A DNA stretch of 64,000 nucleotides from Isoetes taiwanensis (lineage: Eukaryota; Streptophyta; Lycopodiopsida; Isoetales; Isoetaceae). The first letter of the stretch is position 1. Each line of letters begins with the position of its first letter. The translations under genes and the position numbers were made by a program. The notes under the pieces were generated by a model. It had not been told where the DNA came from. It searched no databases and was given only the letters and a program-made list of their open reading frames with translations. This document shows, one piece after another, positions 52,188 through 62,714 of this stretch. The stretch spans positions 683,910-747,909 of the forward strand of contig JAJEKV010000147.1 of NCBI GenBank assembly GCA_021234155.1, read 5' to 3'.

Positions 52188-52824
52188 AAAATGTTTGTGT
52201 ATGGGTGTTGCAAACTTTATGACTTTCAGAATAATGGGATCAATCTGCTCTATCTTTATGGTAACTTTTACTTATGTTTTATTTGTTTTATTGTGATGAA
52301 ATTCAAAAGCTACAGTACATGTGATGAAAGCCTCAAATGAATTCTAGTTTTTTTCTGGTTTGAATTCTAAAATTTTTGTCACACCGAGAGGGGAGGGGGT
52401 GACGTCCCTAAGGCCCCGACGGGGCCAAAAAAAATTTTTTGCAACACAAACCATTAACATCCAACATATAAAAATTAAATCCCCCAACACATAACAACCA
52501 ACACATAACAACCATTGACATTAACAACCAACACATAATTACCATTGACATTAATTAACACAACCATTGGGTCCAACACATTTAAATTAAAATCCCCCTT
52601 AAACCCCCTTTGGTTTGGGTGCATATTCACACGGGGGGTGGCGTAGGGCAGCGAGAGCCCTCATAATTGTATTGTGCATGTACGAAATCAACACCATATA
52701 GTATTCCGCTTGAAATCTTATAGTATTTTGCGAATCTTGTTATACAGTATAGCAAATTTTGTACTTGCATACCCCACAAACGAGGAACTTTACGTACGGT
52801 GTAGATTAAGGAATAAGGGGTGAA

Positions 52825-53344
52825 AGTCAAGCATACCAAAAGCTCCTCATATTATCCCCAAGGTAATGGACAAGCTGAAGCCACTAATAAAGTGCTGAAA
52901 AATATCTTGCAGAAAACAGTTGAGATCAACAAGAGAGATTGGCATGTCAAAATAGTGGATGCACTTTGGGCTTATAGAGTCACTATCAAAACAGCTACAA
53001 ATCATACACCCTTCAATTTGGTTTATGGCATAGAGGCAGTCTTACCAGTGGAACTTGAGTTGCCTTCCCTGAGGTTAGCTTATAAAACTATGTTTACCTT
53101 TTGAACATGCTTTGCAGGAAAGATTGGATGCCTTGCTGCACCTAGATGAATATAGGATGGAGGCTGAGAATACTAATTTGCTGAAAAAGGCCAAAGATTT
53201 GGCTGCATTCAAAGCTGCACATAGAATACAAGGCACTTTTAGAGAAGGAGAACTTGTCCTCAAGTGGAATAAGTCAAAAGAAGACTCAGCAGGTAAATTT
53301 GATAATATTTGGGAGGGACCTTTTGTGGTGCAGAAATCTGCAGG
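52825..53344 (+). pseudogene. gypsy-1 integrase C-terminal part
   Basis: Resumes with VKHTKSSSYYPQGNGQAEAT (catalytic Glu), then IVDALWAYRVTIKTATNHTP, FNLVYGIEAVLPVELELPS, and in a second frame RLDALLHLDEYRMEAENTN, FREGELVLKWNKSK and FDNIWEGPFVVQKSAG, the GPY/F-like C-terminal fold. It is cut at 53345 by the gypsy-2 LTR (TGTGACG). One frame change near 53100. Confidence 0.88.
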
Positions 53345-54991
53345 TGTGACGCTCCCGGAATATATACGAACCCTCGGCCGTATACATACGGGGACTTTCC
53401 CCTCCCATGGCAACCATCTCACCATGAGCAGGGCCCTCCGTCTATTTCGGGCCATCTATGAAATGATGCCCGAAAGAAGGACACGAAGGGGTCATTCGGC
53501 CCACGCCTTCAATGGGACCCCTACGTCGCGGAAGCATGAATACAAGGGTTAGCACACAGCACAAACACATATAAATAACCACCACGAAGGGCGGCGCATC
53601 CATCCAAATACCAACGGCATAGAATATGCATCTAAACCTAAGAAAACGCCCAAACCCCAGGTTCTACCCCGGCTCAGGCTCCAGTGTGGATCGACTGACG
53701 GCTGGGCCTCAAGAGATCAGCAGACCGAGTCTTGGCATGGCGTTGGCTGGCATAGAACATCGGCTAAGGTTGTCCACTCCATCCGCCCCTCCTGTGCACA
53801 CTTTGCAGATGGGTCAATTCACGCTATGGCTTCGCTATAGCCTTCCGGAGACGCAGGCTCAAGGTATCACCCTTTGAACCTACTCGTGTTCATGGCGCTG
53901 GTCCGATGAGGCAGGTCGGGGAAGCGTCCCCTTCCAGAATCACAGTGGTTCCATGGGTGAGCTAGAGAATACGTGCCGCATCAGCGACCCCCGCATCCGT
54001 ACCCGACTTACTCACCCTAAATCTACTCAAAGTGCATGGTGCCCCATACGGGTCACACCACTACACCCAGGGAGTGTCAGACCCATACCCGGCCCTCAAC
54101 GTGACCGGCTATCAGGCCTAGCTCACTGTAGGAGTCTCAGGAGCCTTGTATGTTCGTGCAAGACCCCACCCCCACTTCACCACTGTATTCCTTGTCTGGT
54201 GCTAAGCCAGACCATAGCATCTAGGACCCGGTGGGCTCTTGTGCACAGGCCGCAACTAATGGGACTCTACAGGGCGCTATCTAGGAGCATACTGCAATAC
54301 ATGGCTCAGAGGTCTCTACCCCCCGTAATTCCCCCCATTTCAGAGTAAGACTAGACAAAGAACTAACAATCCATCCTTTCAGAGCAAGAACCAAAATCGA
54401 ATATAAAGAAAACTTACTGTTACAACCAAGGGTTAGTTCCTATGATTGAAACACAAAGAGAACAGAGAAACGAACACAACCAAGGCCCAATAGGGGCGTT
54501 ATCTAGAATTCACGGCTATCCTCGCCACCTACCTGAGTTCTGGCTGGACTCGTTACCATGGGCCGGCTCCATCTCCTGAGAGTTGAGGGTTCAGGGTTCG
54601 ACTTGGTATGGTGGGCCTCGCTGGTATGATGGGCTCGCCTCCCGCTCCTTCTTTGGGCGAATTGAGGGAGTCAAAACAGGGATAGGGATCAGGTTGACAG
54701 CCTAATTTGGCAATCCCCATGCTCCCTAATCGATTGGGGCAGGTGGCGCCTCCCCAAAACAGTAATTAGCCTAACTAATCCTATTTAGTCCTTAATGTCC
54801 TAAGTTATAGGTTATTAACTTTAATGGTTAAATTAGCATAGCTAATTTAATCCTCTTTAAAGTAACCCCCTAGGTTACCATTGAGTTGACGTACCCCATG
54901 TTGGCGTACCTTTGGGGGGTGACGTGCGTGTATTTGTACGTGTCCCGTATAAATACGTGGCATAGACCGTATAAATATGTGGAACGTCACA
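53345..54991 (-). repeat. gypsy-2 3' LTR
   Basis: 1647 bp, on the plus strand TGTGACGCTCCC ... GGAACGTCACA, with inverted ends TGTGACG/CGTCACA and the canonical TG..CA. A purine tract precedes it in element sense. Its plus-strand start is related to the fragments at 21561 and 27884. Frames inside it (53626-53877, 53953-54348) are chance. Confidence 0.88.
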
Positions 54992-55004
54992 TTCTCCCCT
55001 CCTT
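54992..55004 (-). other. gypsy-2 polypurine tract
   Basis: AAGGAGGGGAGAA on the minus strand, directly before the LTR TGTGACG. It primes plus-strand DNA synthesis. Confidence 0.85.
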
Positions 55005-55559
55005 AAAAATAATGATGTCCTCAGCATTGGGGTCAGTTAGTGGGATACATATAGTTAAAGAATTCAATTAGAAAATAAAATTAAGAATATAACATTAATA
55101 CGTTGGAATTATAGCATTTCGGACAGTAATACATTGAAGTTGAAAATATCAAGGTTCAAGCACCAAAGTGCCTTATACGAAGTTATCATCAAAGAAAGTT
55201 TAGGACCAAAGTCCGATTTAAAACATTATGGACGACAAAAGTCACATATGTAGAGAAAGCCAATACGAGAAAGGTTGGGTTATCAGCAACCCTCTATACA
55301 TGGCAGGTGACGACCGCTCATCGGCGCACATGTCAATATACCCGTATATCAATAATATATAATTAGATTGTGGTTGAAGGGACCACCCCCTATAAATAAA
55401 AGAAAATCTATCTAGAAGGGAATCTATCATGTCTATGGCTGATATGATTCTCGGCAATTCAAGCCCTCAAGCTTACCGCCGGGAGCGGGGTTGATAGCAT
55501 CGTTGATGGTGCGGCCCCCGAGATTCCGCAAGATGAAATCCGGATAGTGCTTCTCAAGG

Positions 55560-57572
55560 TCTATCTTCATCACCCTGTAGCATCCTCAACGGTAAGTGCT
55601 TCCACTTGACCAAGTATTGCAACATTTGAGTCCTTCCGGTCGTTTTGTAAGCTCGATCAAGAAGAGCTTGAGGGGACTATTTCGAGCTGCTCTTTGATCA
55701 TTTCTAGGAGGGTTGGAGTATCCAAAACCTCCTCCGGATCAGGGGTGTGTTGTTTCGTAAGACCGACGCGGAAAGACCTTGTGGATCTTCAAGCCGGGCG
55801 GCAAGTCTAAGCGATATGCCCGCTTCCTCCCACGCGTTGATAATCTTGAACGCCCAGCCCATCCGGGTGCCAACTTCTTACAAGATTACCAATTTTAAGC
55901 TTGGCTTGTTTTACTTTGATCTTAAGCCAAACTGATTAAGCCCACTGGAAGACTCGTGGGGGGTTGGGTGCTTATCCGCTAGACTCTTTGACATTGCGTG
56001 CGCCAATAAGTAACCACTTAACCTCCTCCACCAAGGCCTGCATTTCTAAAAGGAGTTGTTGAGAGACCTCCACTTTAGAAACGGGGTTATGCCATGTGTC
56101 CGAGTAAGACATTGATAGCCATAATTTATCATGAAGGGAGACATCTTGGAAGACTCGCTTTTAATTGTTATAGGCTTAATTCTACCGGATAAATATAATC
56201 CGCCCATTGTGATTGTTTACTCCATACATAGCTTCAGAGCATATCTTCGATAATACGATTGACACGTTCAATCCGACCATCCGCTCGAGGATGGTAAGTC
56301 GTACTCATAGCAAGCTTGGTCGGATAGTGGCGAAGAAGTCCTTCGCAATGCACTTACAAACTTAGGATCCCTGTCTGATACAATTACTCTCGGCATCCCG
56401 TGCAACCTGAAAATTTCTTTTGCAAAAAGCAAGGCGGTGTCGAAGGCGGTGTCCGTGGTTCGACATGGCAAGAAATGAGCCATCTTTGACAATTTGTCGA
56501 CCACTACCATTAATGCATCATATCCACTTTGAGAGCGTGGAAGGCCGACAATGAAATCCATGGTTATTACTTCCCACTTGGCGTTGGGCACATCCAAAGG
56601 TTGCAACTCCCCTGGAACTCTTAATTGCTCAGCCTTGGTTTGTTGACACACCTGACACTGCTTGATGTACCGAGCAATATCCTTCTTCATCGAAGGCCAA
56701 AAATAGCTGGAGCAGATCTTAAAATAAGTCTTCATAAAACCCGCATGTCCCGCTATAGGGCTGTTGTGTGTGTCATGGAGAATTAGCTTGCGCACCCCTG
56801 AAGTCTCCGGAACACATAACTTATCCTTGTGATATAATAAGTTGCCCTCTTTCTTATATGAACGAAAAGCTTCACGTTCTTTATCTGTACGGGCTTCCTT
56901 ACTCAGACTCCCCCAAACATCATAAAATTCGGGATCTGTGGTCAAGGTCTGTTCTATCTGTTTCCCAAATTCGCTAGTGAGTGTGGAAATGGCGTTACAA
57001 TGGGTTCGGGTTATCAAAGGATGACGTGATAAAGCATCCGCAACCACATTGTGCTTCCCTGGCTTGTATACAATCTCGAAGTCGTATTCCTCTAGGAATT
57101 CCATCCATCTTCTCTGACGGAGATTGAGATTTGGCTGGGTGGATAGATAGCGGAGACTCTGATGATCCGTATCTAGCTGACCGAGAAGGTAGTGTCTCCA
57201 AATACGGAGAGCGCGGACAACTGCCAGCAACTCCTGATCATGGGTAGGGTATCGCTGCTCTGCGTCATTCATCTTCTTTGAATCGTAGGCAACAACTCTC
57301 CCCTCCTGCATTAACACTCCACCGGTAGCTATCTTACTAGCATCAGTGGCCACCGATTTATCCTTTTCAGGATCAGGCAAAGTGAGGACCGGTGCGGATG
57401 TTAAAGCATCCTTTAGTTTCTGAAAGCCGATTTGGACTTTTGCTTTCCAATGTTCCATCCAATCCTTCACTTTCTCATGCTTTGTGAGATTAGTAAGAGG
57501 TGCGGCAATGGTTGCAAAATCCTTAACAAATTTTCGATAATATCCTGCGAGTCCCAAGAAACCGAACTTCAC
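55560..57572 (-). pseudogene. gypsy-2 RNase H, integrase and chromodomain remnant
   Basis: 57572-56268 is one 434-codon frame. RT end: FGFLGLAGYYRKFVKDFATI. RNase H: VATDASKIATGGVLMQ (Asp), NDAEQRYPTHDQELLAVVRA (Glu), LDTDHQSLRYL (Asp) and KHNVVADALSRHP (Asp). Integrase finger: HDTHNSPIAGHAGFM with KQCQVCQQTKAEQL. Core: EVITMDFIVGLP (Asp) and VIVSDRDPKFVS (Asp). A frame change at about 56340 leads to KLAMSTTYHP and IERVNRIIEDML (Glu region). Below 56200 the integrase end is badly broken, but MLQYLVKWKHLPL near 55600 is the core of a chromodomain, which in chromoviruses targets integration to marked chromatin. Confidence 0.85.
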
Positions 57573-57599
57573 GGAAACATTAGTTGGAATGGGCCAATC

Positions 57600-58240
57600 C
57601 TTCTTGCTTCTATCTTGGCCGGATCAAGTAGCAATTCCCTCTCGCTGAAATAATATGTCCCAAATAGTCGAACCTTTGGGAGTGGCAAACTTGCATTTAG
57701 AGAACTTGGCTTAAGAGTCGATGACGCCTTAGCTTCTGCAAAGCCAATCGGAGGTGTTGTTCATGTTGCTGCAAGGTTTTACTATAGATGAGAATGTCGT
57801 CAAAGAAAATAACAACAAAGTCATCTAAGTATTGGCGAAAGATGTCATTCATCAACCGCATGAACGTTGCGGGGGCATTGGTCAATCCAAAAGGCATGAT
57901 TGTGAACTCATAATACCCATATCTCTGGTGCGTAAAAGCGGACTTATGAATGTCTTCCTCCTTTATCCTTATTTGATGGTACCCTGAGCGTAAATCAATC
58001 TTTGAAAAATATTTGGCTCCCTTGTAATCGGGTCCATGAGATCATCGCCCTAAGCGATTCTTGATGGTATGCTTATTGAGCTGCCTATAATCAATACACA
58101 TCTTTAAGGATCCATCTTTCTTCTTGACAAAAAGAATAGGAGCGCCAAATGGTGAAACACTAGGCCGAATAAAACCTAGGTTTAGTAACTCTTGAAGTTG
58201 TTTCTTAAGCTCGCCAACTCGGAGGACTCATTTGAAGACG
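57600..58240 (-). pseudogene. gypsy-2 reverse transcriptase
   Basis: Readable in several frames: [60 protein letters not shown] (motif A), then 57897-57697 with [20 protein letters not shown] and [18 protein letters not shown]. Motif C reads F-F-D-D rather than Y-V/A-D-D; the two Asp are kept. The break near 58035 sits at GGACCCGATTACAAGGG, where the family would read D-Q-L-Q-G (GGACCAGTTACAAGG), one of the corrupted CAG words. Non-functional as written. Confidence 0.82.
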
Positions 58241-58383
58241 GGCCTCTTTGGTAGGCTTAGTACCACGGTTCTAGAGCTATCTCACATTCTACCCCCTCGA
58301 AAGGAGGAAGCTTCGGATCTCATCTGGAAAAAGATCGCTAAATTCTCGAAGAAGGGTGACAATGTCTTGTGGCAAGGTGTCTA

Positions 58384-58900
58384 TTACTCGCTGCTGCCTA
58401 GTGTCAGACTCAATGGAGGCAAGTGTAATGAGGCAAAGGAGTTCATTCTCGCATTATAGCTTTTTCTAACCGCTTGATTGACATAAAATTTGGATAGTAG
58501 AGTGGAATGGATCACCTTTATTGTCACGCGTGCTCCATTAGCGGCGTTGAAGGTAACCTCTCGTTTTTCGCAGTCTATATTGGCCTTCGCAGATGCCAAA
58601 AACTCCATACCAACGATAAGATCATATTTGCCAATGTCCATTAACTCGGCACCCAAGGCAACTGGTGCACTGGCAACCGCATTTTAAGGTTAACGCGCGG
58701 CCATGAGTGTGTGTCGATCTTACCATCGGCTAGCGTGGATCGGGCTTAGGGTCGGGATCTCAATGTTTCAAGCTGCAATACGGGCCATTCTAGGAGAAGC
58801 AAAATTATGCGTACTACCAGTATCCATCAAAATTATGAAAGGCTTACTGTCTACTTGGCCTATTGTAGAAATAACAGAAGGCTGACTTTCAGCGTTGCCA
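58384..58900 (-). pseudogene. gypsy-2 protease
   Basis: FIILMDTGSTHNFASPRMAR near 58820 is the aspartic protease active site (D-T-G-S-T-H-N-F). After a break near 58700, MDIGKYDLIVGMEFLASAK and REVTFNAANGARVTI form the second half (the D-x-I-L-G-M-x-W-L block of the family). The two halves are out of frame with each other. Confidence 0.75.
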
Positions 58901-59029
58901 GTTTCAATAGTGGCAAGAATATGAGACGCACCGTGAATGTACTCGGGAGCTTCGTCATCGACAGTGCATTGGACTCGTGATCTTCACAATCAAGGTCGGC
59001 CATGGCGGTTAGGCGTCACGGGTAACATA

Positions 59030-60197
59030 GGGACAGTCGCATGAAGTGTCCAGCCTCATACACCAGAAGCATGCCTTATCTCGAGCCGCTGTTCTCGGCC
59101 TCTTTAGGAATGGATCTGAAGAGGTTCAACTTCCTACCGGCATTGTTCTCGCTTTATCCGGGCGTGCTAAAGGTGACTTTCTTCTCCTGGCGGCTGTAAG
59201 AGTTCTGCTGAGAGGGCCCCGGACTTGGCGAACGGGGTTTGTAAGGTGTGGACGGCCGTTGCTGCGAGTAAGGCGCAGGACGTGGATACTGGTTCCTTGG
59301 CGTGTCCTCCTCGAGGCTCAATGCTTTAGCCTCTGCCTCTGCAACTGATTTTGGGTCTATGGCCTTAACCATCCGTTTGATTGATGGTGCCAGTCCCTCA
59401 ATATAGCCTTCCACTGCCCTTTTCTCATTCATACCAGGTACATACAACCTCAGGCGCATAAACTCATCCGTGTAGGCTTGCACGGACATACTCTTCTGCT
59501 CCAACCTGTAAAAAGTCTGGATCTGTTGGCATTTGTGCGCACGGGGCACATAATGCGACTTGAAGGCCTTAGCGAACTTTTTGAACTTGCACCTGCTCCT
59601 GTCTAGGTGCTTAGCTCTGGCATAACCCTTCCACCAAATACGGGCAGCTCCGGTAAGGTTGGTGGTGGCAACCTTTCCGGTATCTTTCTCCGTCATTCCA
59701 TAGGATTTTCCAAACTCCTTCATCTCGTCCAACCAGGATTCTGCATTTAAGCCGCCTCTGGATTTCCCATCAAATTGAGCCAACTTCCTTGTTTTCCATA
59801 TACTAGTTATGGCTGTATCAACGGTTTTACGGTATTCCTTATCCTTACGCTTCGCATGGTCACTGACTGATAGCGATGACCCAGAAGACACCGAAGTGGT
59901 TGAGTGTGAGGAAGTGGCACTATCCTTAGAGGAACTTCGGTGACGCTTAGCATGAGGCCTCCTTGGTACAGGGCTAGCTCTAGGAGGAGATGGCTGTTGT
60001 GCAGGCGGACTCAATGGTCGCGGAGGTAACTCTGGTCCGTCCTCCTGGGTTTGTTGCGGTGGATTGGTATGCAATACATAGGCCTGTAATTCGCCAAGTT
60101 GCCTTTTCATTAGCATCAATTCCTGTTCCGGTGTCAGCCTACTGGCGTTGGAGGGTGTTTGCCAAGCGGCGTTTCGTGCACCGTCTATAGCGAGCAT
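59030..60197 (-). CDS. gypsy-2 gag
   Basis: The 347-codon frame 60197-59154 has a Ser/Pro-rich leader (PPRPLSPPAQQPSPPRASPV; a Ser run after HRSSSKDSA), then the capsid: KLAQFDGKSRGGLNAESWLD, LTGAARIWWKGYARAKHLD, FKKFAKAFKSHYVPRAHKCQ, MSVQAYTDEFMRLRLYVPGM and IKRMVKAIDPKSVAEAEAKA. This is the classic Retrotrans_gag order. A degraded Cys-rich knuckle lies near 59050. The start may not be the ATG at 60197: a TCGCTATAG acceptor-like site just inside allows entry from an upstream exon. Codons are intact across the capsid. Confidence 0.88.
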
Positions 60198-60435
60198 TCA
60201 TAAAAGTATAAGCAGATTTACAGTAATGTACAATTCCTGTAAGATGCACTTGCTGATAGTGACAAGAAAATATACAAACAGAAAGTAATATTTTGTTTCA
60301 TTCAAGTTGAGTACAACAACAAGTTGATTGGTACACGGTTTGATACAAAAGTAGGTATGATACAGTGGAGGTCTTAAAGTTTTACTTGCACACAGCATAA
60401 CAGCAACAAAGAAAACATAACTGAAGAGATCAAGC
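60198..60435. other. Spacer upstream of gypsy-2 gag
   Basis: AT-rich, non-coding. It could be an intron or untranslated leader. Confidence 0.35.
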
Positions 60436-60920
60436 CTAGGGGTTCGCGAAGGGGTATAGGATTGCGTAGCGGGTACTCTCCCGTACAGCTCTAACGAGTT
60501 TATAGCGTGCCCAGGCTTGGACAATCACTGGTTGGTATTCCCATGTTGGGCTGATAATGAGAAGATTGAAAAGCCTTCGCAGAGCATAGAAAAGTTGCCA
60601 AAGGTGGTCATTGGCGTCCTCGAAAGCCTCGTGCCTGCTCATATTCCAATAATCCAGTGTACACGGGGTCATCTTGGATCCTCGAAAGCTCGGCCCCTAA
60701 GGATGTTAACTATCTCCAGCCCTTTGTCAGGATCATAGGGTTCTCCTGATGGCGGTGGTTCGATCTCATAGCCTTCATCCCACTCTGGATATTCACCATA
60801 TCTCTGGCCATAGTCCTGGTCTGGTGGTCTGGGATCGTCCCTCCTAACCATGTCGGTAATCCTCTCCTCATATTCCCAAAGGGTCTCTTCTGCAAGACAG
60901 TTGGAATGAATAGAGAACAT
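60436..60920 (-). CDS. Two overlapping unidentified frames upstream of gypsy-2 gag
   Basis: Frame 1, about 60890-60669, begins after an acceptor-like TGTCTTGCAG and reads ETLWEYEERITDMVRRDDPR, then PPDQDYGQRYGEYPEWDEGY, acidic and Pro/Tyr-rich, ending FEDPR. Frame 2 (60672-60436) starts with an ATG that overlaps the stop of frame 1 (ATGA) and reads NDHLWQLFYALRRLFNLL, then YQPVIVQAWARYKLVRAVRE. The stop/start overlap could allow reinitiation, or a frameshift may have split one protein. Families not recognised. They lie between gypsy-2 gag and the longer frame at 61.1-62.1 kb, all on the same strand. Confidence 0.4.
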
Positions 60921-61111
60921 ACTATATTCTAAACTTTAACGCTTTGAAGAGGACGTCATAAAAAGAAACAATTCACTTATACTTATCAAGACAGTATTGT
61001 ATTTAATAAGTAAATAAGGTACACCATATTACAATATAGCTAAAACATTTGCCAATCCAAAATCTCATAATCATCCGCATATATATAAAAAAATTGCATA
61101 GCACAATTAGT

Positions 61112-62065
61112 CTAGGAGCTAGGTCCTCCCTCTTCATCCGTGGCCCTAGGAGGTGGTGGAGGCGGTCGGTGTCGCAGCAGAGTTACCCCAGGGTCTACTG
61201 TGGCAGCCGCAACAGATGCAACCTCCGGTGGATAGGCAACGGCCAATGGGGCTGCCGTGAGGAGCTTCATGCTCATCCAAGGCGCAATATCCTGACCCAA
61301 AGCCGTCAGGGCGAGATCCCGTCGTACGAGTACATAAGTAAACGTACGATAGGGAAGCTTCTTGTGGCCGGCCAGTGTAGAGAGAGCACGGAGGGTCCAC
61401 CATGAAGCTTCAGCCTCTGGCCCTAGATCTCGGGCTATGAAAAGGACTTGCCCGTGTCGGAAGGCTGACAAAAAGAAACGGGTGAGGTGATTACCCAGCA
61501 CCTTCCCTTGCGGGGTCTCGGATGTAGCCACTTCCTTATCCAAATCCATGGGGACTTCCTCCTCCCTAAGTTCCTGTTGCTCCTCCTTCTTATGTGCAGG
61601 ATTATGATACAAATCCTCTCCCTCATCATCTGAGTCGGAGGGAACCTCAACCATATTGATGTTTGGGACGTGAGGTCCCATAGCCGTGAAGGCGTCTGGT
61701 GAAGGCTGCGAAGCCGGCTCCTGCATCACAAAGTCCCGAAGACGTAATAGAGTCTCGGCCGGCTCTATGGTCTCTTGGCGGAACTGGAGCAGCTGCTGCA
61801 CCTCTGGAGGAAGCTCAGTAGAAGTGAAGTCAATAAAATCGTCCATGCAGTACTCCGCAAGCTCATAAAGTACGTGGTCCTTACGCTTGCGTCGAAATCC
61901 GGCCACCATGTGATACGTCCAGATAATATCATCCAAGAGAAGGTACTCTTGCCCTTGGTGATAGATAACTGGAAGGCCGTCTAATCCTGACAAGCCTATA
62001 ACTTGTTCACGCGCAAGCGGTGGCAACTCCTCCGCTAACTGTTTCCAACGGGCAAAGTCGCCCAT
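61112..62065 (-). CDS. Unidentified 317-residue protein
   Basis: The longest clean frame outside the retrotransposon cores. N-terminal half: WKQLAEELPPLAREQVIGL, LDDIIWTYHMVAGFRRKRKD, LYELAEYCMDDFIDFTST. The middle is strongly acidic (VPSDSDDEGEDL, EEQQELREEEVPMDLDKEV). C-terminal half: NHLTRFFLSAFRHGQVLFIA, EAEASWWTLRALSTLAGHKK, then a proline run (RPPPPPPRATDEEGG). No signal peptide or transmembrane segment. I do not recognise a family. Its position on the gypsy-2 strand, upstream of gag, suggests an accessory ORF of that element or of another element it inserted into. A host gene is also possible. G+C is higher than in the surrounding repeats. Confidence 0.55.
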   Translation of the reverse strand: MGDFARWKQLAEELPPLAREQVIGLSGLDGLPVIYHQGQEYLLLDDIIWTYHMVAGFRRKRKDHVLYELAEYCMDDFIDFTSTELPPEVQQLLQFRQETIEPAETLLRLRDFVMQEPASQPSPDAFTAMGPHVPNINMVEVPSDSDDEGEDLYHNPAHKKEEQQELREEEVPMDLDKEVATSETPQGKVLGNHLTRFFLSAFRHGQVLFIARDLGPEAEASWWTLRALSTLAGHKKLPYRTFTYVLVRRDLALTALGQDIAPWMSMKLLTAAPLAVAYPPEVASVAAATVDPGVTLLRHRPPPPPPRATDEEGGPSS

Positions 62066-62167
62066 ACCTATGTGCTCGTCTTCCCCTCCTCGGAAGACTC
62101 GGGCGGTTTGCCTTTTCTACAGCAAAGTTTCATCCTCAACGTATTGGTCCATGAGGATGGCTAGGGC

Positions 62168-62515
62168 TTAAAGTAACTTCCGTGATATTGCTGCCCCCGA
62201 TGTTGGACATTTGGCGGTGTTTACCCCATCTGAGCTTCCCTTCAGGACATCATAAGCATGGGTGTCCCCGCCTAACATCTGCCGGACTACCTCCCGCTCC
62301 AAATACAGCTGGGGAGGATCCCCAAGAGGAATACACAGAGGAAGCATTTCCTCCATGTAGAAGTCGAGGAATGGGCGAATCCGGATGCCGCCGTGATATT
62401 GGCGAGGAGGTCTAGGCGTTGGCATAGCAGGGGTCGCAAAGATGTCGAAAGGGACTTATAATCCCATTGCTCTCCATCATCGTGGTACCAAAGTGGCAAG
62501 GTCGGCGGCAGCCAT
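62168..62515 (-). pseudogene. Unidentified frame-broken gene, promoter-proximal
   Basis: The ATG at 62515 is in good plant context (GCGCTATGGCTGCC) and gives MAAADLATL, then breaks. Protein-like continuation in other frames: YHDDGEQWDYKSLSTSLRPL, then FLDFYMEEMLPLCIPLGDPP and LYLEREVVRQMLGGDTHAYD. It is followed on the same strand by the 61.1-62.1 kb frame and may be the first part of the same protein. The promoter-like sequence lies 70-90 bp upstream. Family unknown. Confidence 0.4.
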
Positions 62516-62574
62516 AGCGCTAGAAAAGGAGGAGAGAGGAAGTTTAAAGATTTGAAATAACTTTAAAAGTCCCC

Positions 62575-62606
62575 TTTTAAACCCTTTTATTGAGGCTGAC
62601 GTCAGC
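62575..62606 (-). promoter_or_regulatory. ACGT palindrome and TATA-like box
   Basis: GCTGACGTCAGC (62595-62606) is a perfect 12-bp palindrome with the TGACGTCA core bound by plant bZIP factors. AATAAAAGG and TTTAAAAG follow toward the ATG at 62515. A plausible promoter for the minus-strand frames. Confidence 0.55.
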
Positions 62607-62714
62607 ATTTTATTTTATATTTACATATAAAATAATTAAGCTTTTAATTCAAAATAAAAGTTTTTTATTAAATATTACAAGAAAATATTTACAATTGCGA
62701 GCCCCTTAAAGATG
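62607..62714. other. AT-rich spacer
   Basis: TTTTATTTTATATTTACATA-like sequence between the H3-like remnant and the promoter; nothing else seen. Confidence 0.4.

Larger units (their letters stand above)
51370..52824. repeat. 1.45-kb segment related to the duplication unit, inserted in integrase
   Basis: Closely matches 21780-23168 (copy A) from AATATGTAGCATAATAACAG to AAGGAATAAGGGGTGAA. It starts inside the LTR-like part and ends inside the inverted-repeat element, so neither end is a transposon terminus. Junctions share GAA/TGAATATG microhomology, and about ten integrase codons are missing. It looks like a filler or template-switch insertion. Confidence 0.85.
36392..53344 (+). mobile_element. 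Tat-like Ty3/gypsy element (gypsy-1), multiply interrupted
   Basis: Gag (36392-36715, resumed 47056-48033), protease, an extra RNase H, reverse transcriptase, degenerate RNase H and integrase (to 53344) lie in one line on the plus strand. The element is split by a 10.3-kb insertion in gag, a 1.45-kb segment in integrase, and the LTR of gypsy-2 near the integrase end. Frames alternate, so it is also frameshifted. Its 3' LTR lies beyond gypsy-2 or is lost. Confidence 0.85.
53345..60197 (-). mobile_element. Chromovirus-type Ty3/gypsy element (gypsy-2), partial
   Basis: Minus-strand element: gag (60197-59030), protease (58900-58384), RT (58230-57600), RNase H-integrase (57572-56240), a chromodomain-like end (about 55600), polypurine tract and 3' LTR (54991-53345). 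Inserted into gypsy-1 integrase; the left target flank is GCAGG. The 5' LTR is not in the window, unless the frames at 60.4-64 kb lie between it and gag. Several frameshifts, many near corrupted CTG/CAG words. Confidence 0.85.

Noticed and set aside
53626-54348. Plus-strand frames inside the gypsy-2 LTR
   Set aside because: Low protein-likeness and entirely within an LTR with clear ends. Chance frames.
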